60,001 nt of DNA from Sulfurovum sp. (GCA_003978395.1 QNZV01000139.1:1-60001); one strand, 5' to 3'. Positions 9,068 through 18,335 are shown, counted from the first letter of the stretch. Numbers and translations are program-made. Notes: a model not told the origin generated them from the letters alone.

Positions 9068-10438
9068 ATGTGTGCAATAGTTGGAGTATATGGTGCAGAA
9101 GATGCTGCAAAGATAGCTTATTATGCACTTTTCTCTATGCAACATCGTGGGCAAGAGTCTACAGGAATCTCGTCTGCTGATGGTAAAAGAATCCATCTTG
9201 TTAAACGAAGAGGGCTTGTAACGGATGTTTTTCATGAGGGTAGATTAAAATTATTGGATGGTTTTTCTGCCATAGGACATAACCGTTATTCGACAGCAGG
9301 AAAAGATTCGGTACTTGATGCTCAACCTGTATTCGCAAAGTATAAACTAGGCGAAATATCAGTTGCTCATAATGGAAACTTGACCAATAAATATGAAATT
9401 CGTGATGCACTTATTAAAAATGGAGCTATTTTCCAAACCGATATGGACACCGAAAATATTGTACATCTTATTGCCAAAAGTCAAAAAAATAAACTTAAAG
9501 CTCGTATAAAAGATATGTTGAAAAAGATAGAAGGTGCTTATTGTTTAGCTATTCAGAGTCGTAGTAAAATGTTTGTTATTCGTGACCGTTTTGGCATTCG
9601 TCCTTTGAGTCTTGGAAGACTTAAAAATGGTGGTTGGATAGTTGCTTCTGAGACCTGTGCTTTTGATTTGGTTGGTGCAGAGTTCATTCGTGATGTGAAA
9701 CCAGGAGAGATGCTTATTTTTGACAAAGATAAAGAGCCACACTCAGAGATGATTTTTGAGCCAGACCCTCATCCATGTGCATTTGAATATATCTACTTTG
9801 CTCGTCCTGATTCTATTATTGATGGAAAGACTGTTTATAATATGCGTCTAAAAATGGGTAAACAGTTGGCAAAAGAGACACCTTCTGATATAGATTTAGT
9901 TTTACCTGTTCCTGATTCTGGTGTGGCTGCTGCCAAAGGCTATGCCGATGGAATGGGTGTTCCTTTTGAGATGGGAATTGTCCGAAATCACTATGTAGGA
10001 CGTACCTTTATTGAGCCAACCCAAGAGATAAGAGATTTAAAAGTAAAATTAAAACTCTCTCCGATTAAAGATATGATTAAAGGGAAAAGAGTAGCGATTG
10101 TTGATGACTCTTTGGTTCGTGGAACAACCTCTAAACAGATTGTAAAACTACTAAAAGAGGCTGGTGCACTAGAAGTTCACATGCGTATTGCAGCTCCTGA
10201 AATCAAATTTCCTTGTCGATATGGAATAGATACAGCAACCACCCAAGAACTTATCTCTTCTTCTAAGACACCAGAAGAGATAGCTGAATATATCGGTGCT
10301 GATTCATTAGGATTTTTGTCGATTAAAGGTCTAACAGACTCTTTAGGAGATGATAGTAAATATTCATTGGTTAGTTTTGATGGAGACTATTTTGCAGGTG
10401 GAAATGCAGATAGCCCATCTTGTAGTACTTTAAGTTAG
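9068..10438 (+). CDS. purF: Amidophosphoribosyltransferase
   Basis: This 456-residue enzyme catalyses the first committed step of purine synthesis, making phosphoribosylamine from PRPP and glutamine. After Met removal the nucleophile is Cys2 (M-CAIVGVYG). The Ntn glutaminase domain includes QHRGQESTGI (about residues 25-35) and NRYSTAG (about 74-80). The C-terminal phosphoribosyltransferase domain has the PRPP loop VAIVDDSLVRGTTS (about 341-354). FPCRYGIDTAT near 380 contains a conserved Cys. The start is only 1 nt after the dapB stop. The length is typical of the short bacterial form. Confidence 0.96.
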   Translation: MCAIVGVYGAEDAAKIAYYALFSMQHRGQESTGISSADGKRIHLVKRRGLVTDVFHEGRLKLLDGFSAIGHNRYSTAGKDSVLDAQPVFAKYKLGEISVAHNGNLTNKYEIRDALIKNGAIFQTDMDTENIVHLIAKSQKNKLKARIKDMLKKIEGAYCLAIQSRSKMFVIRDRFGIRPLSLGRLKNGGWIVASETCAFDLVGAEFIRDVKPGEMLIFDKDKEPHSEMIFEPDPHPCAFEYIYFARPDSIIDGKTVYNMRLKMGKQLAKETPSDIDLVLPVPDSGVAAAKGYADGMGVPFEMGIVRNHYVGRTFIEPTQEIRDLKVKLKLSPIKDMIKGKRVAIVDDSLVRGTTSKQIVKLLKEAGALEVHMRIAAPEIKFPCRYGIDTATTQELISSSKTPEEIAEYIGADSLGFLSIKGLTDSLGDDSKYSLVSFDGDYFAGGNADSPSCSTLS

Positions 10439-10446
10439 TATCTTAA

Positions 10447-10474
10447 AATAGTGAACTTTTAAAAGTTCACTATT
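10447..10474. terminator. Perfect 28-bp palindrome between convergent genes
   Basis: AATAGTGAACTTTT is followed directly by its exact reverse complement. It lies just after the purF stop and overlaps the last codons of the convergent NlpC/P60 gene. It is a plausible bidirectional terminator, although the T-runs are short. Confidence 0.6.
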
Positions 10475-11790
10475 CCCGTCAATGTATTAATCAACATACT
10501 TCTTTTTTTGACATTTGCCAACTCCATTCCAGGTTTTGTGGTACTAATAATGGCTCTTGCTAAAACTTTTTTACTACCATCTTTGAGACGTACTCCCCAA
10601 TAGTTATGTAAAATAATAGGTTCGCCTTTTCTCTCTCCAAGATAGAGTGTAATGTGACCTGGTACAAACAGAAGAGACCTAAATGGTTTTGCATCAGCTA
10701 AAATAGTCTGTTGTTTTCTTTTGGCATTTAGACCTTTAAGTGAGATAAACTCATTTCCATTATTGGCCTGTTGTCGTGAGTTTCTAGCCAAGTATATTCC
10801 AAATGGAGCAAAAAAATCTTTTGTTAGGGCAGAACAGTCACGAGTCTGATACCCTCCACCCCATCCATAAGGCTCTCCTACGAGTTGTTTAGAGATATAA
10901 GCAATATTATATTGATTAAATTTAATAGGTTTATGTGCAATAATATCAATGTCGTTAACAGTTACTTTTGATAAATAAGCATAACCCTTTTTATCTTTTT
11001 TTGCAAGAAGATATTTTTTTGTTTCTGGGTCTATAGGAAAGATACTGCCCATTTTGACCAGAGAGATAAATCCATCGTCATCGCTAAGATTTAAATTGTC
11101 TTTGACTGTAATGGAGTAATCATTATTCCTAAATTGTGTTTGAAAATCTGATGAAACAAAAGCAATATCCTCTACCTTTATCCATCCCGAAGCAAAAGAT
11201 GTCTGTGCATAAACCCATTTTTTATCTAAAGAGTAGTGAGATAACGCTAGGGGTGTATTTATATGTACCGATGAGTTTTGATTATAGTCAAAAGGAAAAC
11301 CTTCGCCTGTTCTTTTTGGGTCATAGTAGATACCGTCTGAGCTTGGATAGAGTTTTAAATCGGTATGTCTAATTGTAATGGCAGGTTGTGATAGGGTATC
11401 TGAATTTGAGAAATTAGAATTTTTTATCTGTTGTTTATACCACGATTTTGGAATACGAGTTCTATCTTGATGATAGGTTCTCTCTTTTGCATATTTAAAT
11501 TGCCATGTTCTTTCACTTTGGCTCAACATAACCATTCCAGAATCCCATGGTTGAAAAAACTTTTCGTTGTAACGCCTATCATATTCTAATTGCTCTTCAG
11601 CACTCATGGTTGTAATCTGTTTCGCAAATGCTGTTGTATCTTGAGATATTTCTAAAGTATCTTTAATCTGATTTGCTGGCATCATATCAATAGCTGAGGA
11701 GCTTCTTTCGCCTAATGTTAAAATAGTTTCTGCAAATAGTATGGAGCTTAATGTAGAAAGTAAGCCAATGGTTATAATAAAATTTTTCAT
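10459..11790 (-). CDS. SH3-domain NlpC/P60 (C40) peptidoglycan hydrolase
   Basis: This 443-residue exported cell-wall peptidase has a signal peptide at residues 1-20 (ending SSILFA). An N-terminal stabilising region (WDSGMVMLSQSERTWQFKYAKERTYH, in two pieces, about 80-110) resembles the N_NLPC_P60 module. Two SH3-like segments follow (about 150-280). The C40 domain starts near 300, with the nucleophile in GWGGGYQTRDCSALTKD and the catalytic His in FVPGHITLYLG; a polar third residue may be in LHNYWGV. The order N-module, SH3, SH3, NlpC/P60 matches the family seen in Campylobacterota and other Gram-negatives. AGGAGG lies before the ATG. The substrate (gamma-D-Glu-DAP bonds) is family knowledge, not shown here. 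Confidence 0.85.
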   Translation of the reverse strand: MKNFIITIGLLSTLSSILFAETILTLGERSSSAIDMMPANQIKDTLEISQDTTAFAKQITTMSAEEQLEYDRRYNEKFFQPWDSGMVMLSQSERTWQFKYAKERTYHQDRTRIPKSWYKQQIKNSNFSNSDTLSQPAITIRHTDLKLYPSSDGIYYDPKRTGEGFPFDYNQNSSVHINTPLALSHYSLDKKWVYAQTSFASGWIKVEDIAFVSSDFQTQFRNNDYSITVKDNLNLSDDDGFISLVKMGSIFPIDPETKKYLLAKKDKKGYAYLSKVTVNDIDIIAHKPIKFNQYNIAYISKQLVGEPYGWGGGYQTRDCSALTKDFFAPFGIYLARNSRQQANNGNEFISLKGLNAKRKQQTILADAKPFRSLLFVPGHITLYLGERKGEPIILHNYWGVRLKDGSKKVLARAIISTTKPGMELANVKKRSMLINTLTGIVNF

Positions 11791-11834
11791 AATGCCCTCC
11801 TAGTTTTAGTTTATATATGTATATTTATAGCTCT

Positions 11835-11840
11835 ATTATA
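11835..11840 (-). promoter_or_regulatory. Probable -10 box of the SH3-NlpC/P60 gene
   Basis: TATAAT on the minus strand, about 45 bases before the start codon, in an A/T-rich leader that ends in a strong AGGAGG ribosome-binding site. Confidence 0.45.
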
Positions 11841-11990
11841 ATGAAATATAAAATTAAAATCTAGGTCTAAACACTTATCCTATGGGCATTAGGCTAAAGT
11901 ATAATAAAAAATAAATAGATTTAGAACACTTTCTGTTTTATTTTATAAATATATTTGTAGAATACAACTAAAAAATTAGATTTAGTTATA

Positions 11991-12656
11991 TTATTTTTTC
12001 CTAGATTCTTTCTCTTCAATTCCACTCATTCCAAATCGACGAGCCAACTCTTGTTTAACTCTATCAGGAGATATGTCACGGTAACCTAGACCTACAATAG
12101 TATGATAGAGTAAATCAGCAGATTCATAAATAACTTGCTCATCAGACTCTTCATTAATCGCTACACAAACCTCATCTGCCTCTTCACGAATTTTACTTAG
12201 CATTAACTCTTTGTCATTAAGCAGTTTTTTTGTCCATGATTTTTTAGTGTTATTATCATTTTTACGTTCTAAAACCGTATGATATAAACTATCAACTACT
12301 CCATACATAGCAGTGGTATCTACTTCTTGCTCTAACACTCTTTTCTCTTCTATTACAGAGGTAAAAAAACAGCTTTTTGTTCCTGTGTGACACGCAACAC
12401 CATTTTGATGAATTTTTAAAATCAAGGTATCTGCATCACAATCTAAAAGTATATCTTTTACCTCTTGGGTATGGTTAGAACTTTCGCCTTTTTTCCAAAT
12501 ACGTTGTTTGCTTCGGCTAAAGTAGTGGGCATAGCCAGTTTGAAGTGTTAAGTTATAAGCCTCTTCATTCATATAGGCTAACATAAGAATCTCATCTGTC
12601 TCATGCTCTTGTGCAATTGCAGGGATTAGGGGGGTTTTTTGCCAATTAATGGTCAT
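11991..12656 (-). CDS. hisIE: Phosphoribosyl-AMP cyclohydrolase / phosphoribosyl-ATP diphosphatase
   Basis: This 221-residue bifunctional enzyme performs the second and third steps of histidine synthesis. The HisI domain (about residues 1-115) carries the metal-site block LLDCDADTLILKI and the Cys-containing HQNGVACHTGTKSCFF. The HisE domain (about 125-215) carries KIREEADEVCVAI and ESADLLYHTIVGL. Fusion of the two domains is common. The ribosome-binding site GGAG, 7 nt before the ATG, is at the end of a GTAGGGTGCG repeat hairpin that starts 9 bases upstream of the gene. No other his genes are adjacent. Confidence 0.93.
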   Translation of the reverse strand: MTINWQKTPLIPAIAQEHETDEILMLAYMNEEAYNLTLQTGYAHYFSRSKQRIWKKGESSNHTQEVKDILLDCDADTLILKIHQNGVACHTGTKSCFFTSVIEEKRVLEQEVDTTAMYGVVDSLYHTVLERKNDNNTKKSWTKKLLNDKELMLSKIREEADEVCVAINEESDEQVIYESADLLYHTIVGLGYRDISPDRVKQELARRFGMSGIEEKESRKK

Positions 12657-12664
12657 GTAAGGTC

Positions 12665-12733
12665 TCCGTAGGGTGCGATTGCTATCGCACCATGTTTATA
12701 AGTTTAATAATGGCGTGATAGAAATCACACCAT
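12665..12733. repeat. GTAGGGTGYGAY-family double hairpin upstream of hisIE
   Basis: Two hairpins lie in tandem. The first is GGTGCGAT-tgct-ATCGCACC (12672-12691, perfect 8-bp stem). The second is GGCGTGAT-agaa-ATCACACC (12712-12731, one mismatch). The left border TCCGTAGGGTGCGATTG closely matches TCCTGTAGGGTGTGACTG upstream of maf. The element occupies almost the entire gap between hisIE and the SPFH gene. Confidence 0.75.
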
Positions 12734-12737
12734 ATGA

Positions 12738-13865
12738 TTATTGTTGTGCTGAAATAGCTCTCTGCTCTTTAGCTTTTGCATCTACCCAAATATTAGGTAC
12801 TGCTCCACCAGGTGTCAAGAAAATTTGTGCATCTTTATTTACTTTTAGTGCTTCGTTAAATTTAGCTTGAGTTTTAATCTGCTCTAATTGAAGAAGTTGA
12901 GTTGTTAATGATGCAGAGATAAGTGAGTTTGCTTTTGCTTGCTCTTCTGCTTCAATTCGAATTTTATCAGCTTGACCTTGAGCTACAATTCTGTTTCTTT
13001 CAGCCTCTCCACGTGCAATTTCTGCATTTTTTTGTGCCTCTTGTTTTGCACGCTCTTTCTGTTGTTCGGCAATGTTTACATTTTGCTTTTCTGCTTGAAG
13101 TTGCTCAATTTTCTCTCTAATTTTTATAGGAAGAACAATGTTTCTAAGTTCAACAGATGCCAAAACAACAGGTCTATCTTCTAGTGCATTTACTTTTTGA
13201 GTTACTTTTGTCTGAATTGCTGTTGCGATTTCATTTCTCATCTCTGGAAGTTTTTCAGCAGCATATTGACCAATAACATCACGAACTACCTCTCTTACTT
13301 TAGAGTTTATAATTTTCTCTTCCCAACTTGCACCCCATTTTTCAATCGTTTTTGGTGCTGACTCTGCACGCAATCTATACTGTACTGCTAGGTCAATATT
13401 TACGGTTAAGCCTCTTTTGTCCAGTACAGGAATTGCACGGCTTCTTTTTACTCCACCCTCAATATTGTTTGCACCTAAAGTACTTCTTGAATTGTAGTTA
13501 TCTCCTACAAGTGCATTGTCTTGATTTGAGTAGATAATTTGTCTCATTCTTGTGTTTACAATAATGATTCTCTCTAATACTGGAATGTAAAATTTCAAAC
13601 CTGCTTTTAAAGGTACTTCTTCAAATTTACCTGTATGTACTTTAATTCCCACTTCTCCAGAGTTGATGATAGTAAATGGTTTAAAAAAGATAAAGGCTGC
13701 TACAATTGCTAAAGCAATAAATATCCATGATGGTGCTGATTTAGAACCACCATTACCTCCTCCATTAGAGTTATTGTTCATTGTTCTTTTAGGTGGTTGA
13801 TTATTGCCCCCACCACTGTTGTTGGGTTGTTTCTTTTTAAAATAGTCGTTCATGTCTGCTGGCAT
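12738..13865 (-). CDS. SPFH/prohibitin-family membrane protein (HflC/HflK-like)
   Basis: This 375-residue protein has a low-complexity Asn/Gly-rich N-terminus (about residues 8-42). One transmembrane helix follows (SWIFIALAIVAAFIFF, about 46-62), then a Band-7/prohibitin domain (about 64-260) beginning INSGEVGIKVHTGKFEEV. A long charged coiled coil rich in Ala/Glu/Lys/Gln spans about 260-320. The architecture fits bacterial prohibitin-like proteins, which form membrane-bound oligomeric rings and regulate proteases such as FtsH or organise membrane domains. A single SPFH gene is present rather than an hflK/hflC pair, so I leave the symbol empty. AAGGA precedes the first ATG; a second Met at residue 5 is a less likely start. 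Confidence 0.85.
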   Translation of the reverse strand: MPADMNDYFKKKQPNNSGGGNNQPPKRTMNNNSNGGGNGGSKSAPSWIFIALAIVAAFIFFKPFTIINSGEVGIKVHTGKFEEVPLKAGLKFYIPVLERIIIVNTRMRQIIYSNQDNALVGDNYNSRSTLGANNIEGGVKRSRAIPVLDKRGLTVNIDLAVQYRLRAESAPKTIEKWGASWEEKIINSKVREVVRDVIGQYAAEKLPEMRNEIATAIQTKVTQKVNALEDRPVVLASVELRNIVLPIKIREKIEQLQAEKQNVNIAEQQKERAKQEAQKNAEIARGEAERNRIVAQGQADKIRIEAEEQAKANSLISASLTTQLLQLEQIKTQAKFNEALKVNKDAQIFLTPGGAVPNIWVDAKAKEQRAISAQQ

Positions 13866-13918
13866 TTTTATTCCTTGGGTTGTGGTTTATCACATGAGCT
13901 TTTGCTCAAAATATGTTT

Positions 13919-14836
13919 TTATATGTATGTTAAATAGTGTTTGTACTTTTCATTTCTTCCAAATACAATATCAAAGTAGGTACTTTGAATAATCTCTGTA
14001 ATCTCTCCACGTGAGCCACCACCAATTATACGTGCATCAATATCTCGTACAGGGGTAATCTCGGCAGCTGTTCCTGTCAAGAAGGCTTCATCTGCAACAT
14101 ATACCTCTTCACGAGTAATTCGTCTTCGTGTTACAGTATATCCCATATCTTCTGCCAATTCAATAACCATCTTTTGGGTAATAGAAGCCAAAGAGTTATC
14201 GTTTGGTGGAGTAATAATCTCGCCATCTTTAATCATAAAAAAACATGCACCACTCGCTTCAGCTACGTACCCTTGGTCATCAAGAAGTAGTGCCTCATCA
14301 TAACCACAATCAATCGCTTCAAATTTTGCCATTTGGCTATTTAAATAGTTAGCAGTTGCTTTTGCTTTACCCATACTTGATGTGTTTCCTGCTCGGCTCA
14401 TAGAAGCAATTTTAAGTTTAATTCCTGATTTTAATCCCTCTTCTCCAAGGTATGCACCCCATTCCCATGCTGCTAGAACAGTCTCTACAGGTGCATTTTT
14501 ATGATAAACACCCATTACTCCATAACCTAAGAAAGCAAAAGGTCTAATGTATACATTGTCTCCTGTAAACTCATTCTTTCTAATCAATTCAATTTGAGCT
14601 TGATTCATCTCTTCAACAGTGTAAGGGATGTCAATAAGGGTCATTTTTGCTGACTCTTTAAGTCTTTTGGTATGGTCATTTAATCTAAAAATTGCATATC
14701 CATTATCTGTTTTATAAGCTTTGGTTCCTTCAATTACACCATTTCCATAGTGTAGGGTGTGTGATAATACGTGAGTTTGTGCTTCGTTCCAAGGTTTAAA
14801 TTCGCCGTTCATCCATATATATTTTGCTGCATCCAT
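13919..14836 (-). CDS. ilvE: Branched-chain amino acid aminotransferase
   Basis: This is a 305-residue fold-IV PLP enzyme that transaminates the keto acids of Val, Leu and Ile with glutamate. The start WMNGEFKPWNEAQTHVLSHTLHYG is typical of IlvE. The PLP lysine is probably in SSMGKAKATANYL (about residues 154-166). The family signatures DEALLLDDQGYVAEASGACFF and AFLTGTAAEITPVRDID follow. The length matches E. coli IlvE (309). It lies 53 nt upstream of the SPFH gene on the same strand, which may be chance proximity rather than a functional link. The start MDAAKYIWMNGEF has TGGAG about 10 nt upstream. Confidence 0.94.
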   Translation of the reverse strand: MDAAKYIWMNGEFKPWNEAQTHVLSHTLHYGNGVIEGTKAYKTDNGYAIFRLNDHTKRLKESAKMTLIDIPYTVEEMNQAQIELIRKNEFTGDNVYIRPFAFLGYGVMGVYHKNAPVETVLAAWEWGAYLGEEGLKSGIKLKIASMSRAGNTSSMGKAKATANYLNSQMAKFEAIDCGYDEALLLDDQGYVAEASGACFFMIKDGEIITPPNDNSLASITQKMVIELAEDMGYTVTRRRITREEVYVADEAFLTGTAAEITPVRDIDARIIGGGSRGEITEIIQSTYFDIVFGRNEKYKHYLTYI

Positions 14837-14947
14837 TTGTGCGTTTCTCCAGTGTTTCTTTTCATTAAAATTTAATGGAACATTTTATCTAAAGTCGTGT
14901 TAAACTCTCTTTTTATGCTAAACTATGCCAAAAATGAGAGGGTCTCA

Positions 14948-16288
14948 ATGCACATATTTTGGAAATATCTATTATGGTTGTTAAGTTTTTTAACAATAGT
15001 GATTTTTTATCTATTAAATACCTCTTTGGGGCAGTATACTATGACTCAAAGCTTAAGCTATTTTCTATCAAACAAAACTAAAAATAGTTTAAAAGTCTCT
15101 TCTTTAAATATTGATAACTATCCTAAAGTAAGTATGAATATAGAGATTAATAGAGGTGCTATAGCCTCTTTTCATGGAGAGGTGCATGGTAGAAAAATTG
15201 ATATGGATTATCATCTTACTGGTAACTCTTTTAAATATAACTCTATTGATTTAAAAGAAAAAATTGATATAAAAGGGCATATCTCAGGTCTCTATCCCAA
15301 ATTTTTAGTAGAAGGAGAAGGGGAAACATTTGAAGGAGATGTTGCTTTCTCTTTTATTAAAACTCCCAAAGAGTTTAAAAGTTTAAAGATAGCATTGCGT
15401 GATGTGAATAGTGAAAATATTTTAATCTATTTGAAAAAGAAGCCTCTGGTTCATGGAAAGGCAGATATAGATGCCCATTTTAGAAGTTTTTCAAAATATA
15501 AAAGGGATGGAGAAGCACTTATCTATATGGAAAAAGCAACAATACCATCAGTCTCTAGGGATAAGATTTTCTCTTTTAAAAGTAAAATGAAATTTAAAAA
15601 TAAAGAGTTAATAGTTACAGGTGAAAGTGATACTTTTGAGGGCTTATTAAAGTATAAATATAGTAAAAATAAATTGGAGTTAAACTTATATGGTACTTCA
15701 TTGGTTAAACTTTTACGCTTTTTCTCTTATCCTGCACTTTTGTCTGCAAAGGTTTATGGCTCTATTGATTATGATATAAAAAATAAGATAGTTATTCTAC
15801 ACAGTAAGCTAAAACAGACGAAGTTTAGAAAAACAAAAATAACCGATATGATTTTTAATAGAACAGGTATTGATATATTAAAAGATACCTATGATGATAG
15901 CTCCTTTATCGCTGGGTATCAAAATTCTATTTTATACTCAACATTGAGAATTGATAATGGACGTGATAAACATCTCTATCTAACCGATACAAAACTCTAC
16001 TCTAAAACCAACGCTATAAAATCTAAATTTGAAATGACAATAGGAGGACAAGAGCTTTATGGTGGTATCTATGGAACATTGAAAAATCCTAAAGTCTCTA
16101 TTGATATGCAAAAAATTTTAAAGTATCAGTTAGAGAAACAGATAGGCAGTTTTTTAGGAATAGGAAAAAAAGAGCTTATTAAACGAAAATTAAATAGTGT
16201 AAAAGAAGATCTCTCTAAAAGTCTCGAAGAGGTTGATGTAGAGAGGGTAAAAGAGAAGGCTAAAAGCTTTTTGAATGATTTTTTTTAG
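14948..16288 (+). CDS. AsmA-like inner-membrane/periplasmic protein
   Basis: This is a predicted 446-residue protein. I start it at the ATG at 14948 (MHIFWKYLLWLL) because GAGAGG precedes it at good spacing; the frame is open back to 14897 but that start has no such site. One N-terminal transmembrane helix spans about residues 5-24. The rest is a periplasmic domain of repeating beta-strand stretches with conserved DID/GKADID-type turns, as in AsmA/DUF748 proteins that span the periplasm and are linked to lipid transport or outer-membrane assembly. The C-terminal 50 residues are a highly charged helix (KKELIKRKLNSVKEDLSKSL) ending LNDFF. Family assignment is by architecture only. It is divergent from ilvE. 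Confidence 0.65.
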   Translation: MHIFWKYLLWLLSFLTIVIFYLLNTSLGQYTMTQSLSYFLSNKTKNSLKVSSLNIDNYPKVSMNIEINRGAIASFHGEVHGRKIDMDYHLTGNSFKYNSIDLKEKIDIKGHISGLYPKFLVEGEGETFEGDVAFSFIKTPKEFKSLKIALRDVNSENILIYLKKKPLVHGKADIDAHFRSFSKYKRDGEALIYMEKATIPSVSRDKIFSFKSKMKFKNKELIVTGESDTFEGLLKYKYSKNKLELNLYGTSLVKLLRFFSYPALLSAKVYGSIDYDIKNKIVILHSKLKQTKFRKTKITDMIFNRTGIDILKDTYDDSSFIAGYQNSILYSTLRIDNGRDKHLYLTDTKLYSKTNAIKSKFEMTIGGQELYGGIYGTLKNPKVSIDMQKILKYQLEKQIGSFLGIGKKELIKRKLNSVKEDLSKSLEEVDVERVKEKAKSFLNDFF

Positions 16289-16303
16289 GATATAATTAAC
16301 TAC

Positions 16304-16309
16304 TATAAT
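16304..16309 (+). promoter_or_regulatory. Possible -10 box of the aldehyde dehydrogenase gene
   Basis: TATAAT lies 20 bases before the ATG, in the 40-base gap after the AsmA-like gene. The short leader makes it a tentative promoter. Confidence 0.35.
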
Positions 16310-16328
16310 ATTAAAATAAAGGTAAAAG

Positions 16329-17780
16329 ATGTTTGGAATATTTAATAGAAGCAATCAAATTAATGATGCACAAATTTTTATGGGAAGTCAAGAAGAGTCA
16401 CGAGAAAATTTTTCTGAACGTAGAAGTCCCTATACTCATGAGGTGGTAAGTCGAGCTCCTATATGTACTGCAGAAGATACTATTAGTGCATTGAAGATTG
16501 CTGAAGTTGCCTCTAAAGTTACAGCAAAAACGCCTCTGCATCAGCGAGTCTCTTGGCTAGAAGATGTGGCAGATATGTTAGAAGAGCATCGTGAAGATAT
16601 GGCATTGACTTTGGTACATGAAGTGGCTAAACCATTAGCTTTTGCACGAGTAGAGGTTGACCGATGTATTGAGACCATTAGAATTACAGCAAAAGAGCTA
16701 ATTGCATTGCATGGGGAGACGATTCCTACTGATATTGCACCAAGTGGAAGAAAAACAATAGCCTATTTTACACGTGTACCTGTTGGCGTGGTTGCGTGTA
16801 TCACTCCATTTAATTTTCCGTTGAATTTGGTAGCTCATAAGATTGCTCCTGCTTTGGGTGCTGGGAATGCTGTTGTTTTAAAGCCAACACCTGAAGCACC
16901 TTTAACATCTTATAAGTTAGCAAAACTATTTAACAGCTCTAAATATGCCATAAAAGATGCATTATCGGTTATTTATGGAGATGTAGAGGTAGGTAGTACT
17001 TTGGTAAAAAGTATGATTCCTCGTGTACTATCATTTACAGGTTCTGTTCCTGTGGGAAATATTATTACTCAACAAGCAGGAATTAAAAAAGTGAGTTTAG
17101 AGCTTGGAGGAAACGCAGCAACATTTATTGATACTTCAGCAGATATTGAGTACGCTGCTTCACGTTGTGCCTATGGTGCTTTTGTAAATTCTGGTCAAGT
17201 CTGTATATCTCTACAACGTATCTATGTTCATACGGATGTTTATGATGAGTTTTCAGAGGTACTTGCACGAGAGACTAAAACACTCAAAGTAGGTTCTCCT
17301 TATGAAGAAGATACCTTTATGGGTCCACTTATTGATTCAGACTCTTTAGAACGTGCAGAAACATGGGTAGCCTCTGCTCAAGAAGAGGGAGCAACTTTGT
17401 TAACAGGAGGAGAAGTTGTTGATGGAAGTTTTACTCCAACGGTTATGGCAAATGTAACTGATGATATGAAAATTATTTGTGAAGAGGTTTTTGCACCAAT
17501 TGTTTCATTGGTCAGAGTAGACTCTTATGAAGAGGCTATTATAAAAATGAATGACTCTCCTTATGGATTACAATTTTCTATATTTACCAATAATTTAAAA
17601 GTAACTCAGCAGTTTATAGAAGATGCTGAGTGTGGAGGAGTAGTTATCAATGATATTCCAACTTTACGTTTTGATGTTCAACCTTATGGTGGTTCTAAAC
17701 TTTCAGGAATAGGGCGTGAAGGACCGAAATGGGCATTAGAAGAGTTTACAGAGATAAAGTCGGTACTTATTTGTAATTAG
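16329..17780 (+). CDS. NAD(P)-dependent aldehyde dehydrogenase
   Basis: This is a 483-residue enzyme of the aldehyde dehydrogenase superfamily, oxidising an aldehyde to its acid with NAD(P)+. Visible blocks are the cofactor region CITPFNFPLNLVAHKIAPAL (about residues 155-174), the catalytic Glu in LELGGN (about 258-263), and the catalytic Cys in NSGQVCIS (about 287-294). EEVFAPIVSLVRV and the C-terminal PYGGSKLSGIGREGP also fit. The sequence resembles the lactaldehyde/succinate-semialdehyde/non-phosphorylating GAPDH group, but the substrate cannot be fixed. AAGG lies 6 nt before the ATG. It is followed by a hairpin, so it is probably monocistronic. Confidence 0.9.
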   Translation: MFGIFNRSNQINDAQIFMGSQEESRENFSERRSPYTHEVVSRAPICTAEDTISALKIAEVASKVTAKTPLHQRVSWLEDVADMLEEHREDMALTLVHEVAKPLAFARVEVDRCIETIRITAKELIALHGETIPTDIAPSGRKTIAYFTRVPVGVVACITPFNFPLNLVAHKIAPALGAGNAVVLKPTPEAPLTSYKLAKLFNSSKYAIKDALSVIYGDVEVGSTLVKSMIPRVLSFTGSVPVGNIITQQAGIKKVSLELGGNAATFIDTSADIEYAASRCAYGAFVNSGQVCISLQRIYVHTDVYDEFSEVLARETKTLKVGSPYEEDTFMGPLIDSDSLERAETWVASAQEEGATLLTGGEVVDGSFTPTVMANVTDDMKIICEEVFAPIVSLVRVDSYEEAIIKMNDSPYGLQFSIFTNNLKVTQQFIEDAECGGVVINDIPTLRFDVQPYGGSKLSGIGREGPKWALEEFTEIKSVLICN

Positions 17781-17806
17781 AATAGTAGAGGGTACTATTT
17801 CTTTCA
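17781..17806 (+). terminator. Terminator after the aldehyde dehydrogenase gene
   Basis: The stem AATAGTA-gaggg-TACTATT (17781-17799) begins directly after the stop codon and is followed by a T-rich stretch (TTCTTTCATTT). Confidence 0.55.
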
Positions 17807-17891
17807 TTTAAGTTAAAATAAAGATATGCTATACTGAAATTGTTGTGTTCATATATTAATGTTCCAATGTTATTATTTCAAAGGAGTACAA

Positions 17892-18335
17892 GTGGAATAT
17901 TTATTAGATATAGGGTTTTTAGGTACATCTGCCCCCTATTTCATGGATATTATTTTAGTATATCTATTATCTTTACCCATTTTAATGACTTTTTCTATAC
18001 TTTTAGTAGGCAATCGAAAATATGGTTTACATCGTTTTACTCAAACTTTACTATTTTTATTAACAGTATTTGTTTTATTTATTTTTAATTATGAAATTTA
18101 TATAGTTGTAGAGAAAGAGCTGTTTTATTTATTACTTATTGAGCTTTTTTTCTCTATTGTTATCTTGATTATGTGGTTGAGAGTTATTTTATTTGCAGTA
18201 GATGATAGAAGACGAAAAGGATTACCAGGTTTATATTCATCTTCACATAAAAAATCAGGTAAACGTATTTTTCTTGTTATGCTTTTTATGATATTTATTA
18301 ATACTTATCTCTATTGGATAGTTTATGTTGATTAA
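17892..18335 (+). CDS. Small four-helix membrane protein, DUF420-like
   Basis: This is a predicted 147-residue inner-membrane protein. I choose the GTG at 17892 because AAGGAG lies 5 nt before it; the ATG at 17859 lacks such a site. Four hydrophobic helices are visible (about residues 14-36, 48-66, 73-97 and 124-145). A His-Arg pair follows helix 1 (GLHRF) and a second His sits before the last helix (SSHKKSGKR), as in DUF420 proteins found near cytochrome oxidases. No oxidase genes are adjacent here, so the role is open. The end overlaps the DUF523 start by 11 nt, implying co-translation. A TATACT -10 box is at 17830-17835. Confidence 0.6.
   Translation: MEYLLDIGFLGTSAPYFMDIILVYLLSLPILMTFSILLVGNRKYGLHRFTQTLLFLLTVFVLFIFNYEIYIVVEKELFYLLLIELFFSIVILIMWLRVILFAVDDRRRKGLPGLYSSSHKKSGKRIFLVMLFMIFINTYLYWIVYVD

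Noticed and set aside
12923..13184. Long open frames opposite the SPFH gene
   Set aside because: They are shadows of the coiled-coil coding sequence on the other strand and lack ribosome-binding sites.
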